In this document: positions 40,513-49,162 of the stretch, in pieces | How the letters are laid out: the number at the start of each line of letters is the position of its first letter | Position numbering within the stretch: the stretch's first letter is position 1 | Assembly: GCF_025144465.1 (NCBI RefSeq) | Contig: NZ_CP083553.1 | Span: 1,982,001-2,046,000, forward strand | Length of the DNA: 64,000 nucleotides | From: Leisingera sp. S132 | GTDB taxonomy: Bacteria; Pseudomonadota; Alphaproteobacteria; Rhodobacterales; Rhodobacteraceae | Direction: 5' to 3' | Position numbers and translations under genes: made by a program | Notes under the pieces: generated by a model | The model's database searches: none | What the model saw: only the letters and a program-made list of their open reading frames with translations | What the model was told of the DNA's origin: nothing

Positions 40513-40634
40513 CCTTAAGACGCCCGGGATAGCGGTCATTAGAAAACACTAAGAATTGCCCCCGCCCTGGGGGGCGGGTCGGGGGCAATCCGGGCCTGCG
40601 GCCCGGGAAAGACAGTTCAAGAGGACACAAGCGA

Positions 40635-42458
40635 ATGCCCCTTTCCGAAACCGCCCTGCTCCGCTTCCTGTCCTCGGTTCACCCCTACGACAGCCTGGAA
40701 CCCGCGCTGCTGCAGGACCTCGCCCCAAAGTTCCGCCAGATCGACGCCACCGCCGGCAATCCCGTCTATGCGCTGAACGAGGCGCTGGATGGTCTCTACC
40801 TTGTCCACACCGGCGAGGTGGAAGTGACTGACGAAAACGGCATCCCCGTTTCCATCCTCGGCCCCCGCAATTCCTTCGGCGAGCGCGGCCTGACCCGCGG
40901 CGGCAAAGCGGTAACCTCTGCCCGGACTACCACGGACTCGATCCTGCTGCTGCTGCCCAAGGCAGACTTCCACGCCCTGATGGCAAGCCAGCCCAAAGTG
41001 GCCAAATTCTTCGACCGCCGCCGCCCCGGCAGCCGCGAGGGCAGCAGCCTCGCCACCACTCGGGTAGAGACCATCATGGCCCGCGATCCCGTCACCTGCT
41101 CCAGCGGCCTCACCTGCCAGGGCGCGGCACAGCTGATGCGCGACCGCCGTATTTCGTCGGTCTGCGTTACCGATGGGCACCGCTTGCAAGGCATCCTCAC
41201 CACCCGCGACCTGACCGCCAAAATCCTGGCTGCGGGCAAACCCATCTCCACCCCGGTTAGCACGGTGATGACCCCGGATCCGCTGACCCTGGCGCCCTCC
41301 GCCATCGGCTCCGACGTGCTGCACATGATGATGGAGCACGGCATCGGCCACATTCCGGTGGTCGAGGGCGGGAAGCTGGTGGGCATCGTCACCCAGACCG
41401 ACCTTACCCGGTTCCAGGCTGTCAGCTCGGGCGAAATGGTCTCCAGCATCGCCCGCGCAGGATCCGCTGACGAGATGGCAAAAGTCACTGCCGAAATTCC
41501 CCGCCTGCTGGTGCAGCTGGTGGCGGGCGGCAACCGGCATGAGGTGGTGACGCGGCTGATTACCGATATCGCCGACACCGCAACCCGCCGCCTGCTGGCC
41601 CTGGCCGAGGAGCAGCTGGGCGCGCCGCCCGTCCCCTACCTGTGGCTGGCCTGCGGCTCGCAAGGAAGGCGGGAGCAGACCGGCGTCTCCGATCAGGACA
41701 ACTGCCTGATCCTCTCCGACGGCCTGGCGCCCGAAGACGACGCCTATTTCGAACAGCTTGCGGCGTTTGTCTGCGACGGCCTCAACGCCTGCGGCTATGT
41801 CTATTGCCCCGGTGACATGATGGCCTCCAATCCGCGCTGGCGTCAGCCGCTGCATGTCTGGCGCGACTATTTCCGGGGCTGGATCGCCAAGCCGAACCCG
41901 GAGGCGCAGATGCTGGCCTCGGTGATGTTCGACCTGCGCCCCATCGGCGGTGACACCGCGCTGTTTGCGAACCTGCAGCAGGAAACCCTGAAGGCCGCCA
42001 GCGCCAACTCGATCTTCACCGCCCATATGACCGCCAACTCGCTGAAACACACGCCGCCCCTGGGCCTGCTGCGCGGGCTGGCCACGATCCGCTCAGGCGA
42101 GCACCGCAATACGCTGGACATGAAACACAACGGCGTCGTGCCGGTGGTGGACCTGGGCCGCATCTACGCGCTGCAGGGGCAGCTGGCTGAGGTCAACACC
42201 CGCGCCCGCCTGGAAGCGGCAGAGGCCGCAGGCGTGCTCAGCCCCTCCGGCGCGCGCGACCTCATGGACGCCTATGACCTGATCGCCCAGACCCGGCTGG
42301 AGCATCAGGCGGCGCAGATCCGAAGCGCCCAGGCACCGGACAACTATCTGGCGCCCTCGGATCTTTCAGATTTTGAACGAAGTCATCTGCGCGACGCCTT
42401 TGTTGTTGTAAAGACGATGCAATCGGCAGCCGGGCACGGCAAAGGCATGTTAAGCTGA
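40635..42458 (+). CDS. cNMP-binding/CBS/DUF294 nucleotidyltransferase-like regulator
   Basis: The 607-residue protein has, in order, a cyclic-nucleotide-binding-like domain (about 10-125), two CBS domains (about 145-265, PVTCSSGLTCQGAAQLMRDRRISSVCVTDGHRLQGILTTRDL and the second ending GIVTQTDLTRF), a DUF294 nucleotidyltransferase domain with GSQGRREQTGVSDQDNCLI (about 335-355, D residues for metal), and DUF294_C (to the end). Such proteins are adjacent to DUF4212/ActP genes in many proteobacteria. They are thought to sense adenylate levels and regulate acetate uptake by nucleotidylation. The biochemical target here is not shown. Confidence 0.92.
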   Translation: MPLSETALLRFLSSVHPYDSLEPALLQDLAPKFRQIDATAGNPVYALNEALDGLYLVHTGEVEVTDENGIPVSILGPRNSFGERGLTRGGKAVTSARTTTDSILLLLPKADFHALMASQPKVAKFFDRRRPGSREGSSLATTRVETIMARDPVTCSSGLTCQGAAQLMRDRRISSVCVTDGHRLQGILTTRDLTAKILAAGKPISTPVSTVMTPDPLTLAPSAIGSDVLHMMMEHGIGHIPVVEGGKLVGIVTQTDLTRFQAVSSGEMVSSIARAGSADEMAKVTAEIPRLLVQLVAGGNRHEVVTRLITDIADTATRRLLALAEEQLGAPPVPYLWLACGSQGRREQTGVSDQDNCLILSDGLAPEDDAYFEQLAAFVCDGLNACGYVYCPGDMMASNPRWRQPLHVWRDYFRGWIAKPNPEAQMLASVMFDLRPIGGDTALFANLQQETLKAASANSIFTAHMTANSLKHTPPLGLLRGLATIRSGEHRNTLDMKHNGVVPVVDLGRIYALQGQLAEVNTRARLEAAEAAGVLSPSGARDLMDAYDLIAQTRLEHQAAQIRSAQAPDNYLAPSDLSDFERSHLRDAFVVVKTMQSAAGHGKGMLS

Positions 42459-42544
42459 CACCTGCGTTTTGCCGTTGGCGCCGGAGCCTGCGGCGCTAGT
42501 ACATGAGCAAAGAAGAATAGGCCTTGGGCCTTCGGGGAGATCGG

Positions 42545-43063
42545 ATGTTTCTAGAACTTATTGCGGTGATTTTTGCGGGTATTGCCGCGGCCGGCGTGGT
42601 GATGCTGCTGAACCGAACACTCAAGGGCCGCCTGCCGCGCTGGATGGCGCCCGTGGCAGCAGGGCTGGCAATGATCGGCGTGACCATCGCCTCGGAATAT
42701 GGCTGGTACAGCCGCACCAAGGCCGCCCTGCCTGAAGGCGTGACCGTGGCGGAAACCGTCGAGAACCGCAGCCTTTACCGCCCTTGGACACAGGTGGTGC
42801 CCTACGTGGACCGTTTCGCTGCAGTGGATACCGCCACGATGAAAAGCCACAGCGCGCACCCGCAGATGTTTCTGGCGGACCTCTACTTCTTCGGCCGCTG
42901 GGCGCCGGTCAGCAAACAGGCTGCAGTTCTGGACTGCGGCAAGTGGCGCCGCGCGCTGGCCGGAGGCACAGCCGCCTTTTCCGGAGACGGGCTGCTCAAG
43001 GGGCTGGACTGGGTCGCGGCAGAGGCCGATGATGCCATTCTTACCACCGCCTGCGGAGGATAG
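42545..43063 (+). CDS. Membrane protein of unknown function in the acetate cluster
   Basis: From ATG at 42545 (GGGGAG upstream) the product is 172 residues. It has two hydrophobic segments at the start (LIAVIFAGIAAAGVVMLL and WMAPVAAGLAMIGVTIA). A soluble part with LYRPWTQVVPYVDRFAAVDTATMKSHSAHPQMFLADLYFFGRWAP and one conserved Cys pair-like arrangement (LDCGKWRRAL, TTACGG) follows. It is found next to the exonuclease gene, two bases apart, so they are likely co-translated. The role is unknown. Confidence 0.8.
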   Translation: MFLELIAVIFAGIAAAGVVMLLNRTLKGRLPRWMAPVAAGLAMIGVTIASEYGWYSRTKAALPEGVTVAETVENRSLYRPWTQVVPYVDRFAAVDTATMKSHSAHPQMFLADLYFFGRWAPVSKQAAVLDCGKWRRALAGGTAAFSGDGLLKGLDWVAAEADDAILTTACGG

Positions 43064-43065
43064 CC

Positions 43066-44475
43066 ATGCATACACGCCTGTCACTGCGGCTGCGGATCTT
43101 CCTGTTTTTCTGCCTGCTGGCGTTTGGCGGCATCACCGTCACCGGCGGCGCGCTCTGGGCCGGCTACAGCCGCGCCGGCCAGCCGGGGCTGTCGGATGCC
43201 TTCATCTTTTCCGGCCTCCTCAGCACCTTCGCCTTCCTTGGCCTCTGCGCCGGGGTCTGGCTGCTGTTCGACGAGAACGTCGCCAAACCGATCGAGCGGC
43301 TGGCGGCTGGCATGCGCGCCCGTGCCCACGCGGGTGTGAGCAAGGACCTGAACACCCATGGCGCCCGTTATCTGGGCGACCTTGCCGCCGCTGCCGAGGG
43401 CCTGGCCGGCCAGCTGGGCGCCTCCGCCCTGAACGCCGCAGAAGCCATTGCCCGCGAAACCGAGCATTTGGAAGCCGAGAAGACCCGGCTGGCGGCGTTG
43501 CTGACCGACATCCCCATTGCCACCGTGATGGCCAGCCCGGCGCATCAGATCGTGCTTTATGACGGCCAGGCCGCGGCAGTGCTGGCGCAAGAGGCACCGC
43601 CGCGCCTGAACGCACCGCTGTCCGACTATCTGGACCTGACCGGGCTGGAGGCCGCTTACGGCCGCCTGGTGCGCAGCGGCATGGAGGTTCAGGCCGATGT
43701 AAAAAGCGCCAGCGGAAGCCAGGTGTTCGACCTGCGCCTGAAGCCTCTGGGCGGCGCTCCGGGCTATATCATCCTGTTCGAGGGCGCCCATGCGGGCCTC
43801 GCACCTGAGGACCCGCGGCCGCTGACCTATGATTTCGCGCTGCTCGACACAGAGCACGCGGACCTGGACACCCGCAGGCTCAGCTCCCTCAGCTATGTGG
43901 TGTTCGATACCGAGACCACCGGCCTGCTGCCGCACAAGGACGAGATCGTTCAGATCGGCGCCCTGCGCGTGGTGCGCAGCCGGATTATCGAAGGCGAAAC
44001 CTTTGAGACCCTGGTGAACCCCGGCCGCCCTATCCCCGCGGCCTCCTCCAAGGTGCATGGCATCACCGATACCATGGTGCGCGGACGCCCCGGCATTGCC
44101 AGCGCGGCCCGCCAGTTCTACCGCTTTGCCTCTGACGCGGTGATCGTGGCCCACAACGCCCCCTTCGACATGGCCTTTTTGCACCGCCACGCCAAACGCA
44201 CCGGCGTGACCTGGGACCAGCCGGTTCTGGATACTGTGCTGCTGAGCGCGGTTCTGTTCGGCGCGTCGCAGGAACACACGCTGGATGCCTTGTGCGACCG
44301 GCTGGATGTCACCATACCGCCGGCCCTGCGCCATACCGCCATGGGCGACGCCCGCGCCACCGCAGAGGTCTTTTGCAAGATGCTGCCGATGCTGGAGGCG
44401 CGCGGGCTCAATACCTTTGGTGCGGTGCTTGAGGAAACCCGCAGGCACGGCCGCCTCATTGAGGACATGAACTAG
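43066..44475 (+). CDS. Membrane-tethered DEDDh 3'-5' exonuclease (DNA polymerase III epsilon-like)
   Basis: The 469-residue protein has two N-terminal membrane segments (about 8-30 and 45-68) and a HAMP/PAS-like linker region to about residue 260. The DnaQ-type exonuclease then has VVFDTETTGLLPHKDEIVQIGALRV (D and E), VAHNAPFDMAFL (D) and HTAMGDARATAEV (H and D). It would degrade nucleic acid in the cytoplasm close to the membrane. Genes of this type accompany the DUF294 protein in acetate clusters of Rhodobacterales. It is not the replicative DnaQ, which lacks membrane segments. Confidence 0.9.
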   Translation: MHTRLSLRLRIFLFFCLLAFGGITVTGGALWAGYSRAGQPGLSDAFIFSGLLSTFAFLGLCAGVWLLFDENVAKPIERLAAGMRARAHAGVSKDLNTHGARYLGDLAAAAEGLAGQLGASALNAAEAIARETEHLEAEKTRLAALLTDIPIATVMASPAHQIVLYDGQAAAVLAQEAPPRLNAPLSDYLDLTGLEAAYGRLVRSGMEVQADVKSASGSQVFDLRLKPLGGAPGYIILFEGAHAGLAPEDPRPLTYDFALLDTEHADLDTRRLSSLSYVVFDTETTGLLPHKDEIVQIGALRVVRSRIIEGETFETLVNPGRPIPAASSKVHGITDTMVRGRPGIASAARQFYRFASDAVIVAHNAPFDMAFLHRHAKRTGVTWDQPVLDTVLLSAVLFGASQEHTLDALCDRLDVTIPPALRHTAMGDARATAEVFCKMLPMLEARGLNTFGAVLEETRRHGRLIEDMN

Positions 44476-44535
44476 GTAGACAATCGCGGCCATGCGTGGC
44501 AGGTCACTGCCCGGAACGAACAAAAGGCGCGCGAG

Positions 44536-45036
44536 ATGGCCGACACCAGCTTTATTCCCGGGCCGGACACCGCCCGGGCTTACCGCGATGCGCTCGGCTG
44601 CTTTGGCACCGGGGTGACAGTTGTCACCACACAGACCCCGCGCGGGCCGCTGGCCATCACCGTCAACAGCTTCACCTCAGTCTCACTGGAGCCGCCTCTG
44701 ATGCTGTGGTGCCCGGCCAAGGCCTCGCTGCGCCACGATGCCTTTGTCGCAGCAGAAAACTTTGCGATCCATGTGATGGCAGAGGATCAGCTGCCGCTGG
44801 CCAAGCACTTTGCCGCCTTTGGCGAGGATTTCTCCGCGGCGGACTGGCAGCCCAGCGAGCTGGGCGCACCCGCGCTGGACGGGGTGATCGCCCGTTTCGA
44901 TTGCCGCCGCCATGCCGCCCATCCGGCCGGCGACCACACCATTGTCATCGGCGAAGTGGCCCGTGTCACCACCCGCCCCGGCAAGGGGCTGATCTTCAAA
45001 CGCGGCCAGTATGGCGGGTTTCTGGAACAGGGGTGA
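44536..45036 (+). CDS. Flavin reductase domain protein
   Basis: The 166-residue protein shows the flavin reductase-like split barrel: DALGCFGTGVTVVTTQTPRGPLAITVNSFTSVSLEPPLMLWCPAK (FMN-binding loop with TVNSF and S.SL.PP), FAIHVMAEDQ and a C-terminal HTIVIGEVARV...GLIFKRGQYGGF. These enzymes reduce flavin with NAD(P)H for a partner monooxygenase. No monooxygenase gene is adjacent. Its last 41 bases overlap the end of the ferredoxin-like gene on the other strand. Confidence 0.9.
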   Translation: MADTSFIPGPDTARAYRDALGCFGTGVTVVTTQTPRGPLAITVNSFTSVSLEPPLMLWCPAKASLRHDAFVAAENFAIHVMAEDQLPLAKHFAAFGEDFSAADWQPSELGAPALDGVIARFDCRRHAAHPAGDHTIVIGEVARVTTRPGKGLIFKRGQYGGFLEQG

Positions 45037-46015
45037 GTGATACTTCGGCAAATGGCAAACCTGTCTCCGCAGGCGGGGGCTCCATTGCGGCAGGGTCCTC
45101 CGCCGCGGCTCCGCCTGCGTCAGTGGGCTCCATCTGCCCGCCCTCTCCGGCAAGCAGATGCGGCAGCACGGCATAGGCGGTCAGGTCCATGCCCGGCATC
45201 ATGCTCAGCGCCCGCTGCGGGCAGATCGAGACGCACAAACCGCATTGCGTGCACAGCGATTCCACGAAGCTCAGCGCGCCGCCGCTCTCCGTCAGGCTCA
45301 GCGCATCTGACGGGCAAACCCAGACACAGCTGTTGCAGCTGTTGCACAGGTCCTCATCCAGGCTGACAGAGCCGTAAGGCGCCTGATCCGGCAGCTCTGC
45401 GTGGCCGGTGCTGGCAGGCAGCAGCGCAGCGGCACTGGCCCGCGCCGTATCCCGGCGGCTGCCCACCGCCAGCACTTCCGGGGCAACCGACGGAAACGGC
45501 AGCAGCCGCGCCGCCAGCCGCCGGTCCAGCCCCGCGGCACCGTTGAACAGCAGGATCCGGCCCAAACCGCCCAGAGCGCGCACCAGATCCACCTCCAGCC
45601 GCTGCGGATCCTTCCCTTGCGGCGCCGAACAGGCCTGCAGGTAAATCACATCAAAACCCGAGGCCAGCCCATGCAGCAGATCGGCATGGGTGATCTTTTC
45701 CAGCTTGCAGACAGAAACCGGCACAATATCGCTGTGCACGGTGCCAGCCTCGTCCAGTCCCGGAGGTTCCAGCTCATACAGCACAAGGATCTGCGCCCGG
45801 CCTGTCGCCAGTTTCCGCCCATGCGCCTCCTGGCACAGTGACATCAGGGGCAAGGCTGTGCTCCGGCAGCCCACATCCAGCAGGGCAAACCGCCCCTTGA
45901 CGGTATACTTGGACCGGCATTCGGCGGCATCGGACCGGGAACAAAGACACAGGTGCTGCTGCGCCTTGCCAGCAGGCCTCCCCCGTTCAGAGATACGTCC
46001 GCACATCTCTCCCAT
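44996..46015 (-). CDS. 4Fe-4S ferredoxin-like protein
   Basis: The 339-residue protein has a central part of a cobalamin-independent, unclassified fold, then two 4Fe-4S motifs near residues 222-270: LCNSCNSCVWVCPSDAL and LCTQCGLCVSICPQRAL. The N-terminal 70 residues include several Cys (MCGRISERG, HLCLCSRSDAAEC) unlike a typical start, so the gene may be shortened. Related proteins in other Rhodobacterales are about twice as long as I remember them. A short C-terminal Pro-rich tail follows. Substrate and partner are unknown; a redox role near the flavin reductase is plausible. Confidence 0.75.
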   Translation of the reverse strand: MGEMCGRISERGRPAGKAQQHLCLCSRSDAAECRSKYTVKGRFALLDVGCRSTALPLMSLCQEAHGRKLATGRAQILVLYELEPPGLDEAGTVHSDIVPVSVCKLEKITHADLLHGLASGFDVIYLQACSAPQGKDPQRLEVDLVRALGGLGRILLFNGAAGLDRRLAARLLPFPSVAPEVLAVGSRRDTARASAAALLPASTGHAELPDQAPYGSVSLDEDLCNSCNSCVWVCPSDALSLTESGGALSFVESLCTQCGLCVSICPQRALSMMPGMDLTAYAVLPHLLAGEGGQMEPTDAGGAAAEDPAAMEPPPAETGLPFAEVSLTPVPETRHTGRV

Positions 46016-46111
46016 GAGGTCACGCTAACACAAATTTGAACAACTCTAGGGTGTATTTTTGCCAAGCGGCAATTTTGTTGCAAATTTAACCAATTCAGGC
46101 GCAACGAATGC

Positions 46112-46140
46112 AAAACCCCGCCGGAGCGGATCCGGCGGGG
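46112..46140 (-). terminator. Terminator of the ABC substrate-binding protein gene
   Basis: Arms CCCCGCCGG / CCGGCGGGG with a 7-base loop are followed on the minus strand by TTTTG, 28 bases after the stop codon. Confidence 0.85.
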
Positions 46141-46167
46141 CCCGTAGTGCTTGTCTGCTGCCGCGGC

Positions 46168-47154
46168 TTACTTCAGTGCAGCGTCAGTGATCGCATGGGT
46201 CCAGGCCCCTTCGGGTGCCTTGGTGATCACCGGATCCGAACCGCCGCCCATCAGGGTCGACACGGTCCGCTCATAGTCGGCCGGGTCCAGCGCGCCGTTG
46301 CTGCCCGCGGTCAGCTTGGCAATCTCGCCCATCATACGCTTTTGGTGGGTCTCTGTCTGGGCACCGGAGGCGTCATTGTCCAGCACGATCTCTGCTGCCT
46401 CGTCCGGGTTTTCCTCGGCGTATTTCCAGCCCTTCATCGAGGCCCGCACAAAACGCTCCATCTTGCCGGCAAAGGCTTCATCGCTCAGGTTCTCCTCAAG
46501 CACATACAGGCCATCTTCCAGCGTCGCCACGCCCTGGTCCTCATACTTGAAGGTGATCAGTTCATCCGGCGAAACGCCCGCATCGATGACCTGCCAGTAT
46601 TCATTATAGGTCATGGTCGAGATGCAGTCCGCCTGGCGCTGCAGCAGCGGATCGACGTTAAAGCCCTGCTTCAGCACTTCCACACCGCTCTCGCCTTTGC
46701 CTTCGGTGGAAATGCCCAGCTGGCTCATCCAGCTCATGAAGGGGAATTCATTCCCAAAGAACCAGACACCCAGAGTGCGGTTGGCCAGATCAGCAGGCGC
46801 GGCAATGCCGGTGTCCTTCCAGCAGGTCAGCATCATGCCGGAGGACTTGAACGGCTGCGCGATATTGACCAGCGGCAGGCCCTTTTCCCGCGCGGCCAGT
46901 GCCGCAGGCATCCATTCCACCGTCACATCCGCGCCGCCGCCGGCAATCACCTGGGTCGGTGCAATGTCGGGGCCGCCTGGCAGGATGGTGACACTCAGGT
47001 CCTCTTCTTCATAGAACCCCTTGTCCAGCGCCACGTAATAACCTGCGAACTGCGCCTGGGTCACCCACTTCAGCTGCAGCGTGACGTCATCCGCCGCCTG
47101 CGCCGCCCCCGCGGCCCCCATCATCAGCGCTGCCGCCGTCATCAGATGTTTCAT
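46168..47154 (-). CDS. ABC transporter substrate-binding protein, NMT1/ThiY-like, probable pyrimidine uptake
   Basis: From ATG at 47154 (GGAG upstream) the product has 328 residues. It has a signal peptide (MKHLMTAAALMMGAAGAAQA) and an NMT1/THI5-like fold: LQLKWVTQAQFAGYYVALDKGFYEEEDLSVTILPGGPDIAPTQVIAGGGADVTVEWMPAAL. Such proteins bind pyrimidines or precursors. A RutR-like operator lies 43 bases upstream, and the permease and ATPase genes for pyrimidine uptake follow in the same cluster. The exact ligand (uracil, thymine or a relative) is inferred. Confidence 0.88.
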   Translation of the reverse strand: MKHLMTAAALMMGAAGAAQAADDVTLQLKWVTQAQFAGYYVALDKGFYEEEDLSVTILPGGPDIAPTQVIAGGGADVTVEWMPAALAAREKGLPLVNIAQPFKSSGMMLTCWKDTGIAAPADLANRTLGVWFFGNEFPFMSWMSQLGISTEGKGESGVEVLKQGFNVDPLLQRQADCISTMTYNEYWQVIDAGVSPDELITFKYEDQGVATLEDGLYVLEENLSDEAFAGKMERFVRASMKGWKYAEENPDEAAEIVLDNDASGAQTETHQKRMMGEIAKLTAGSNGALDPADYERTVSTLMGGGSDPVITKAPEGAWTHAITDAALK

Positions 47155-47196
47155 GTCTCGTTCTCCCTGTTGATTATGATGTGAAGCTTGCCCGGG

Positions 47197-47214
47197 TTTG
47201 ACCATTCGTTCAAA
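47197..47214. promoter_or_regulatory. RutR-like operator upstream of the substrate-binding protein gene
   Basis: TTTGACCATTCGTTCAAA resembles the RutR consensus TTGACCANNTGGTCAA; outer arms TTTGA / TCAAA are perfect, the inner bases less so. It sits 43 bases before the start codon. Confidence 0.5.
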
Positions 47215-47266
47215 GTTTTTTCTTTATGAGGCCAGCCTTTGCCGGCACCCCGCGCAAGATTTCCGC

Positions 47267-47297
47267 AAAAAACCGCCCCGCAGGCGGCGGGACGGTT
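47267..47297 (-). terminator. Terminator after the permease operon
   Basis: AACCGtCCCGC / GCGGGgCGGTT arms (47,271-47,281 and 47,287-47,297) are followed on the minus strand by TTTTTTGC. It ends the hydrolase-hydA-ABC transcript before the separately promoted substrate-binding gene. Confidence 0.82.
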
Positions 47298-47303
47298 CAA
47301 CTT

Positions 47304-48149
47304 TCAGCCCCGCTGTGACGGGTGCCAGAAGGTAAAGCTCTTCTCGATCAGCGCCACCAGTCCATAGAAGGCCGACCCGGCCAGCGCCGCCACCACAATC
47401 TCTGCCCAGACCATGTCCAGTGCCAGCTGGCCGACGCTGGTGGAAATGCGGAACCCCATGCCGACGGTGGGCGAGCCGAAGAACTCCGCAACAATCGCTC
47501 CGATCAGCGCCAGGGTGGTGGAAATTTTCAGCCCGTTAAACACAAACGGCAGCGCCGCTGGCAGACGCAGCTTGAAAAACGCTTGCCAGTAGGTCGCCGC
47601 ATAGGTTTGCATCAGATCGCGCTGCATGGCCGAGGTCTCGCGCAGCCCCGCCACGGTGTTCACCAGCATCGGAAAGAACACCATGACCACGACCACCGCG
47701 GCCTTGGAATGCCAGTCAAACCCGAACCACATCACCAGGATCGGCGCGGTGCCGACAATCGGCAGCGCCGCCACAAAGTTGCCGACCGGCAAGAGGCCCC
47801 GGCGCAGGAAATCGCTGCGGTCCACCAGGATCGCGGTCAGAAACGCCGCGCCGCAGCCGATCACATAGCCGCCAAGCGCGCCTTTCAGGATGGTTTGGGC
47901 AAAGTCCTCCCACAGGATCGGCAGGCTGGAGGCAAAGCGCGCCGCAATGACTGTCGGCGCCGGTAGGATTACCAGCGACACCTCCAGCCCCCTGACCAGC
48001 AGCTCCCAGACCACCAGCACGGTGATGCCGAAGATCGCAGGCACCAGCAGCTGCACCGCCCGGGTTTTAGAGGCCGGGCTGTTCGCCAGCCGGCTGTTCA
48101 GCCACCACCCCAGACACCAGACGAGGATTGCAAGGATCACCAGTATCAT
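47304..48149 (-). CDS. ABC transporter permease (SsuC/TauC/ThiX type)
   Basis: The 281-residue protein has about six membrane segments and the binding-protein-dependent transport system pattern with the EAA loop at about residues 180-205 (LMQTYAATYWQAFFKLRLPAALPFVFNGLKISTT). It is one of two paralogous permeases in this operon, overlapping the other by four bases. They would form the pyrimidine ABC transporter with the ATPase at 49,163-50,002 and the binding protein at 46,168. Confidence 0.92.
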   Translation of the reverse strand: MILVILAILVWCLGWWLNSRLANSPASKTRAVQLLVPAIFGITVLVVWELLVRGLEVSLVILPAPTVIAARFASSLPILWEDFAQTILKGALGGYVIGCGAAFLTAILVDRSDFLRRGLLPVGNFVAALPIVGTAPILVMWFGFDWHSKAAVVVVMVFFPMLVNTVAGLRETSAMQRDLMQTYAATYWQAFFKLRLPAALPFVFNGLKISTTLALIGAIVAEFFGSPTVGMGFRISTSVGQLALDMVWAEIVVAALAGSAFYGLVALIEKSFTFWHPSQRG

Positions 48150-49063
48150 GCCCGCACCCCCATCCGGTTCAAGACAACCTTCTCGATCAGCCCCAGCAGC
48201 GCCACCAGCGCCGCCGCCAGGATCGCTGCGGCAAACAGCGCCGACCAGATCTGAACGGTCTGGCCATAGTAGCTGCCCGCCAAGAGCCGCGCGCCAAGGC
48301 CCGCAACCGCACCGGTTGGCAGCTCACCGACGATGGCCCCCACCAGCGAAGCGGCGATGCCGATCTTCAGCGACGCAAACAGATAGGGCATCGAGGACGG
48401 CAGCCGCAGCTTCCAGAACCCTTGGTTCGTGTTGGCGTTATAGGTTTTCAGCAAGTCCAGCTGCATCGCATCCGGCGCCCGAAGGCCCTTCACCATGCCG
48501 ACAACCACCGGGAAGAAGCTGAGGTAGGCCGAGATCACCGCCTTGGGGATGATCCCCTGCACCCCGATGGAATAGAGCACCACAATGATCATCGGCGCCA
48601 GCGCGATGATCGGGATGGTCTGGCTGACAATCGCCCAGGGCATCACGGACATATCCATGACGCGGCTGTGAACAATTCCCACCGCAAGCAGAATGCCCAG
48701 CCCGGTGCCGATGGCAAACCCCAGCAGCGTTGCACTCAGCGTTACCTGCGCATGATAGATCAGGCTGCGCTTTGAGGTGATTTTCTTCTCCACCGTGGTC
48801 TCCCACAGCTCCACCGCCACCTGATGCGGCGCGGGCAGACGGGGGCGTTCCTGCACCCAGGTGTCGCCGATGGCAAATGTGTTCTTCACCACCAGCCCGA
48901 TCTCACCCCTGTCCCGGCGTTCCTTTGCGGTGGCGGGGGTGACTTCCACCCCTGCCCGCTCCGCCTGATCCAGCACGCCCTTGATGTTCATCGGCACGCA
49001 GGCCGCGTACCAGAAGGCGATGATGGCGGCGAGCACGGTGAGGACGGCAACGAGGCTTTTCAT
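48146..49063 (-). CDS. ABC transporter permease (second subunit)
   Basis: From ATG at 49063 (GGGAGG upstream, in preference to an upstream extension) the product is 305 residues. It has an N-terminal membrane segment, then a soluble insertion at about 30-90. The permease domain includes the EAA loop LLKTYNANTNQGFWKLRLPSSMPYLFASLKIGIAAS. The extra N-terminal part distinguishes it from the partner. It lies 100 bases downstream of the ATPase gene, after three 11-base repeats. Confidence 0.9.
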   Translation of the reverse strand: MKSLVAVLTVLAAIIAFWYAACVPMNIKGVLDQAERAGVEVTPATAKERRDRGEIGLVVKNTFAIGDTWVQERPRLPAPHQVAVELWETTVEKKITSKRSLIYHAQVTLSATLLGFAIGTGLGILLAVGIVHSRVMDMSVMPWAIVSQTIPIIALAPMIIVVLYSIGVQGIIPKAVISAYLSFFPVVVGMVKGLRAPDAMQLDLLKTYNANTNQGFWKLRLPSSMPYLFASLKIGIAASLVGAIVGELPTGAVAGLGARLLAGSYYGQTVQIWSALFAAAILAAALVALLGLIEKVVLNRMGVRA

Positions 49064-49093
49064 GACCGCGCCCTCCCCATTTGGCTGCCGCCC

Positions 49094-49124
49094 GGTGCAC
49101 AGGCGGTGCACAGGGGGTGCACAG
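49094..49124. repeat. Three tandem 11-base repeats
   Basis: GGTGCACAG occurs three times at exactly 11-base spacing (49,094, 49,105 and 49,116) in the short gap between the ATPase and permease genes. The core GTGCAC is itself palindromic. A period of one helical turn would suit protein binding, but no protein or function is suggested by the sequence. Confidence 0.6.
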
Positions 49125-49162
49125 ATGCCACCCCCCAATTCCGGCGGGTCCGGCTGACGAAC

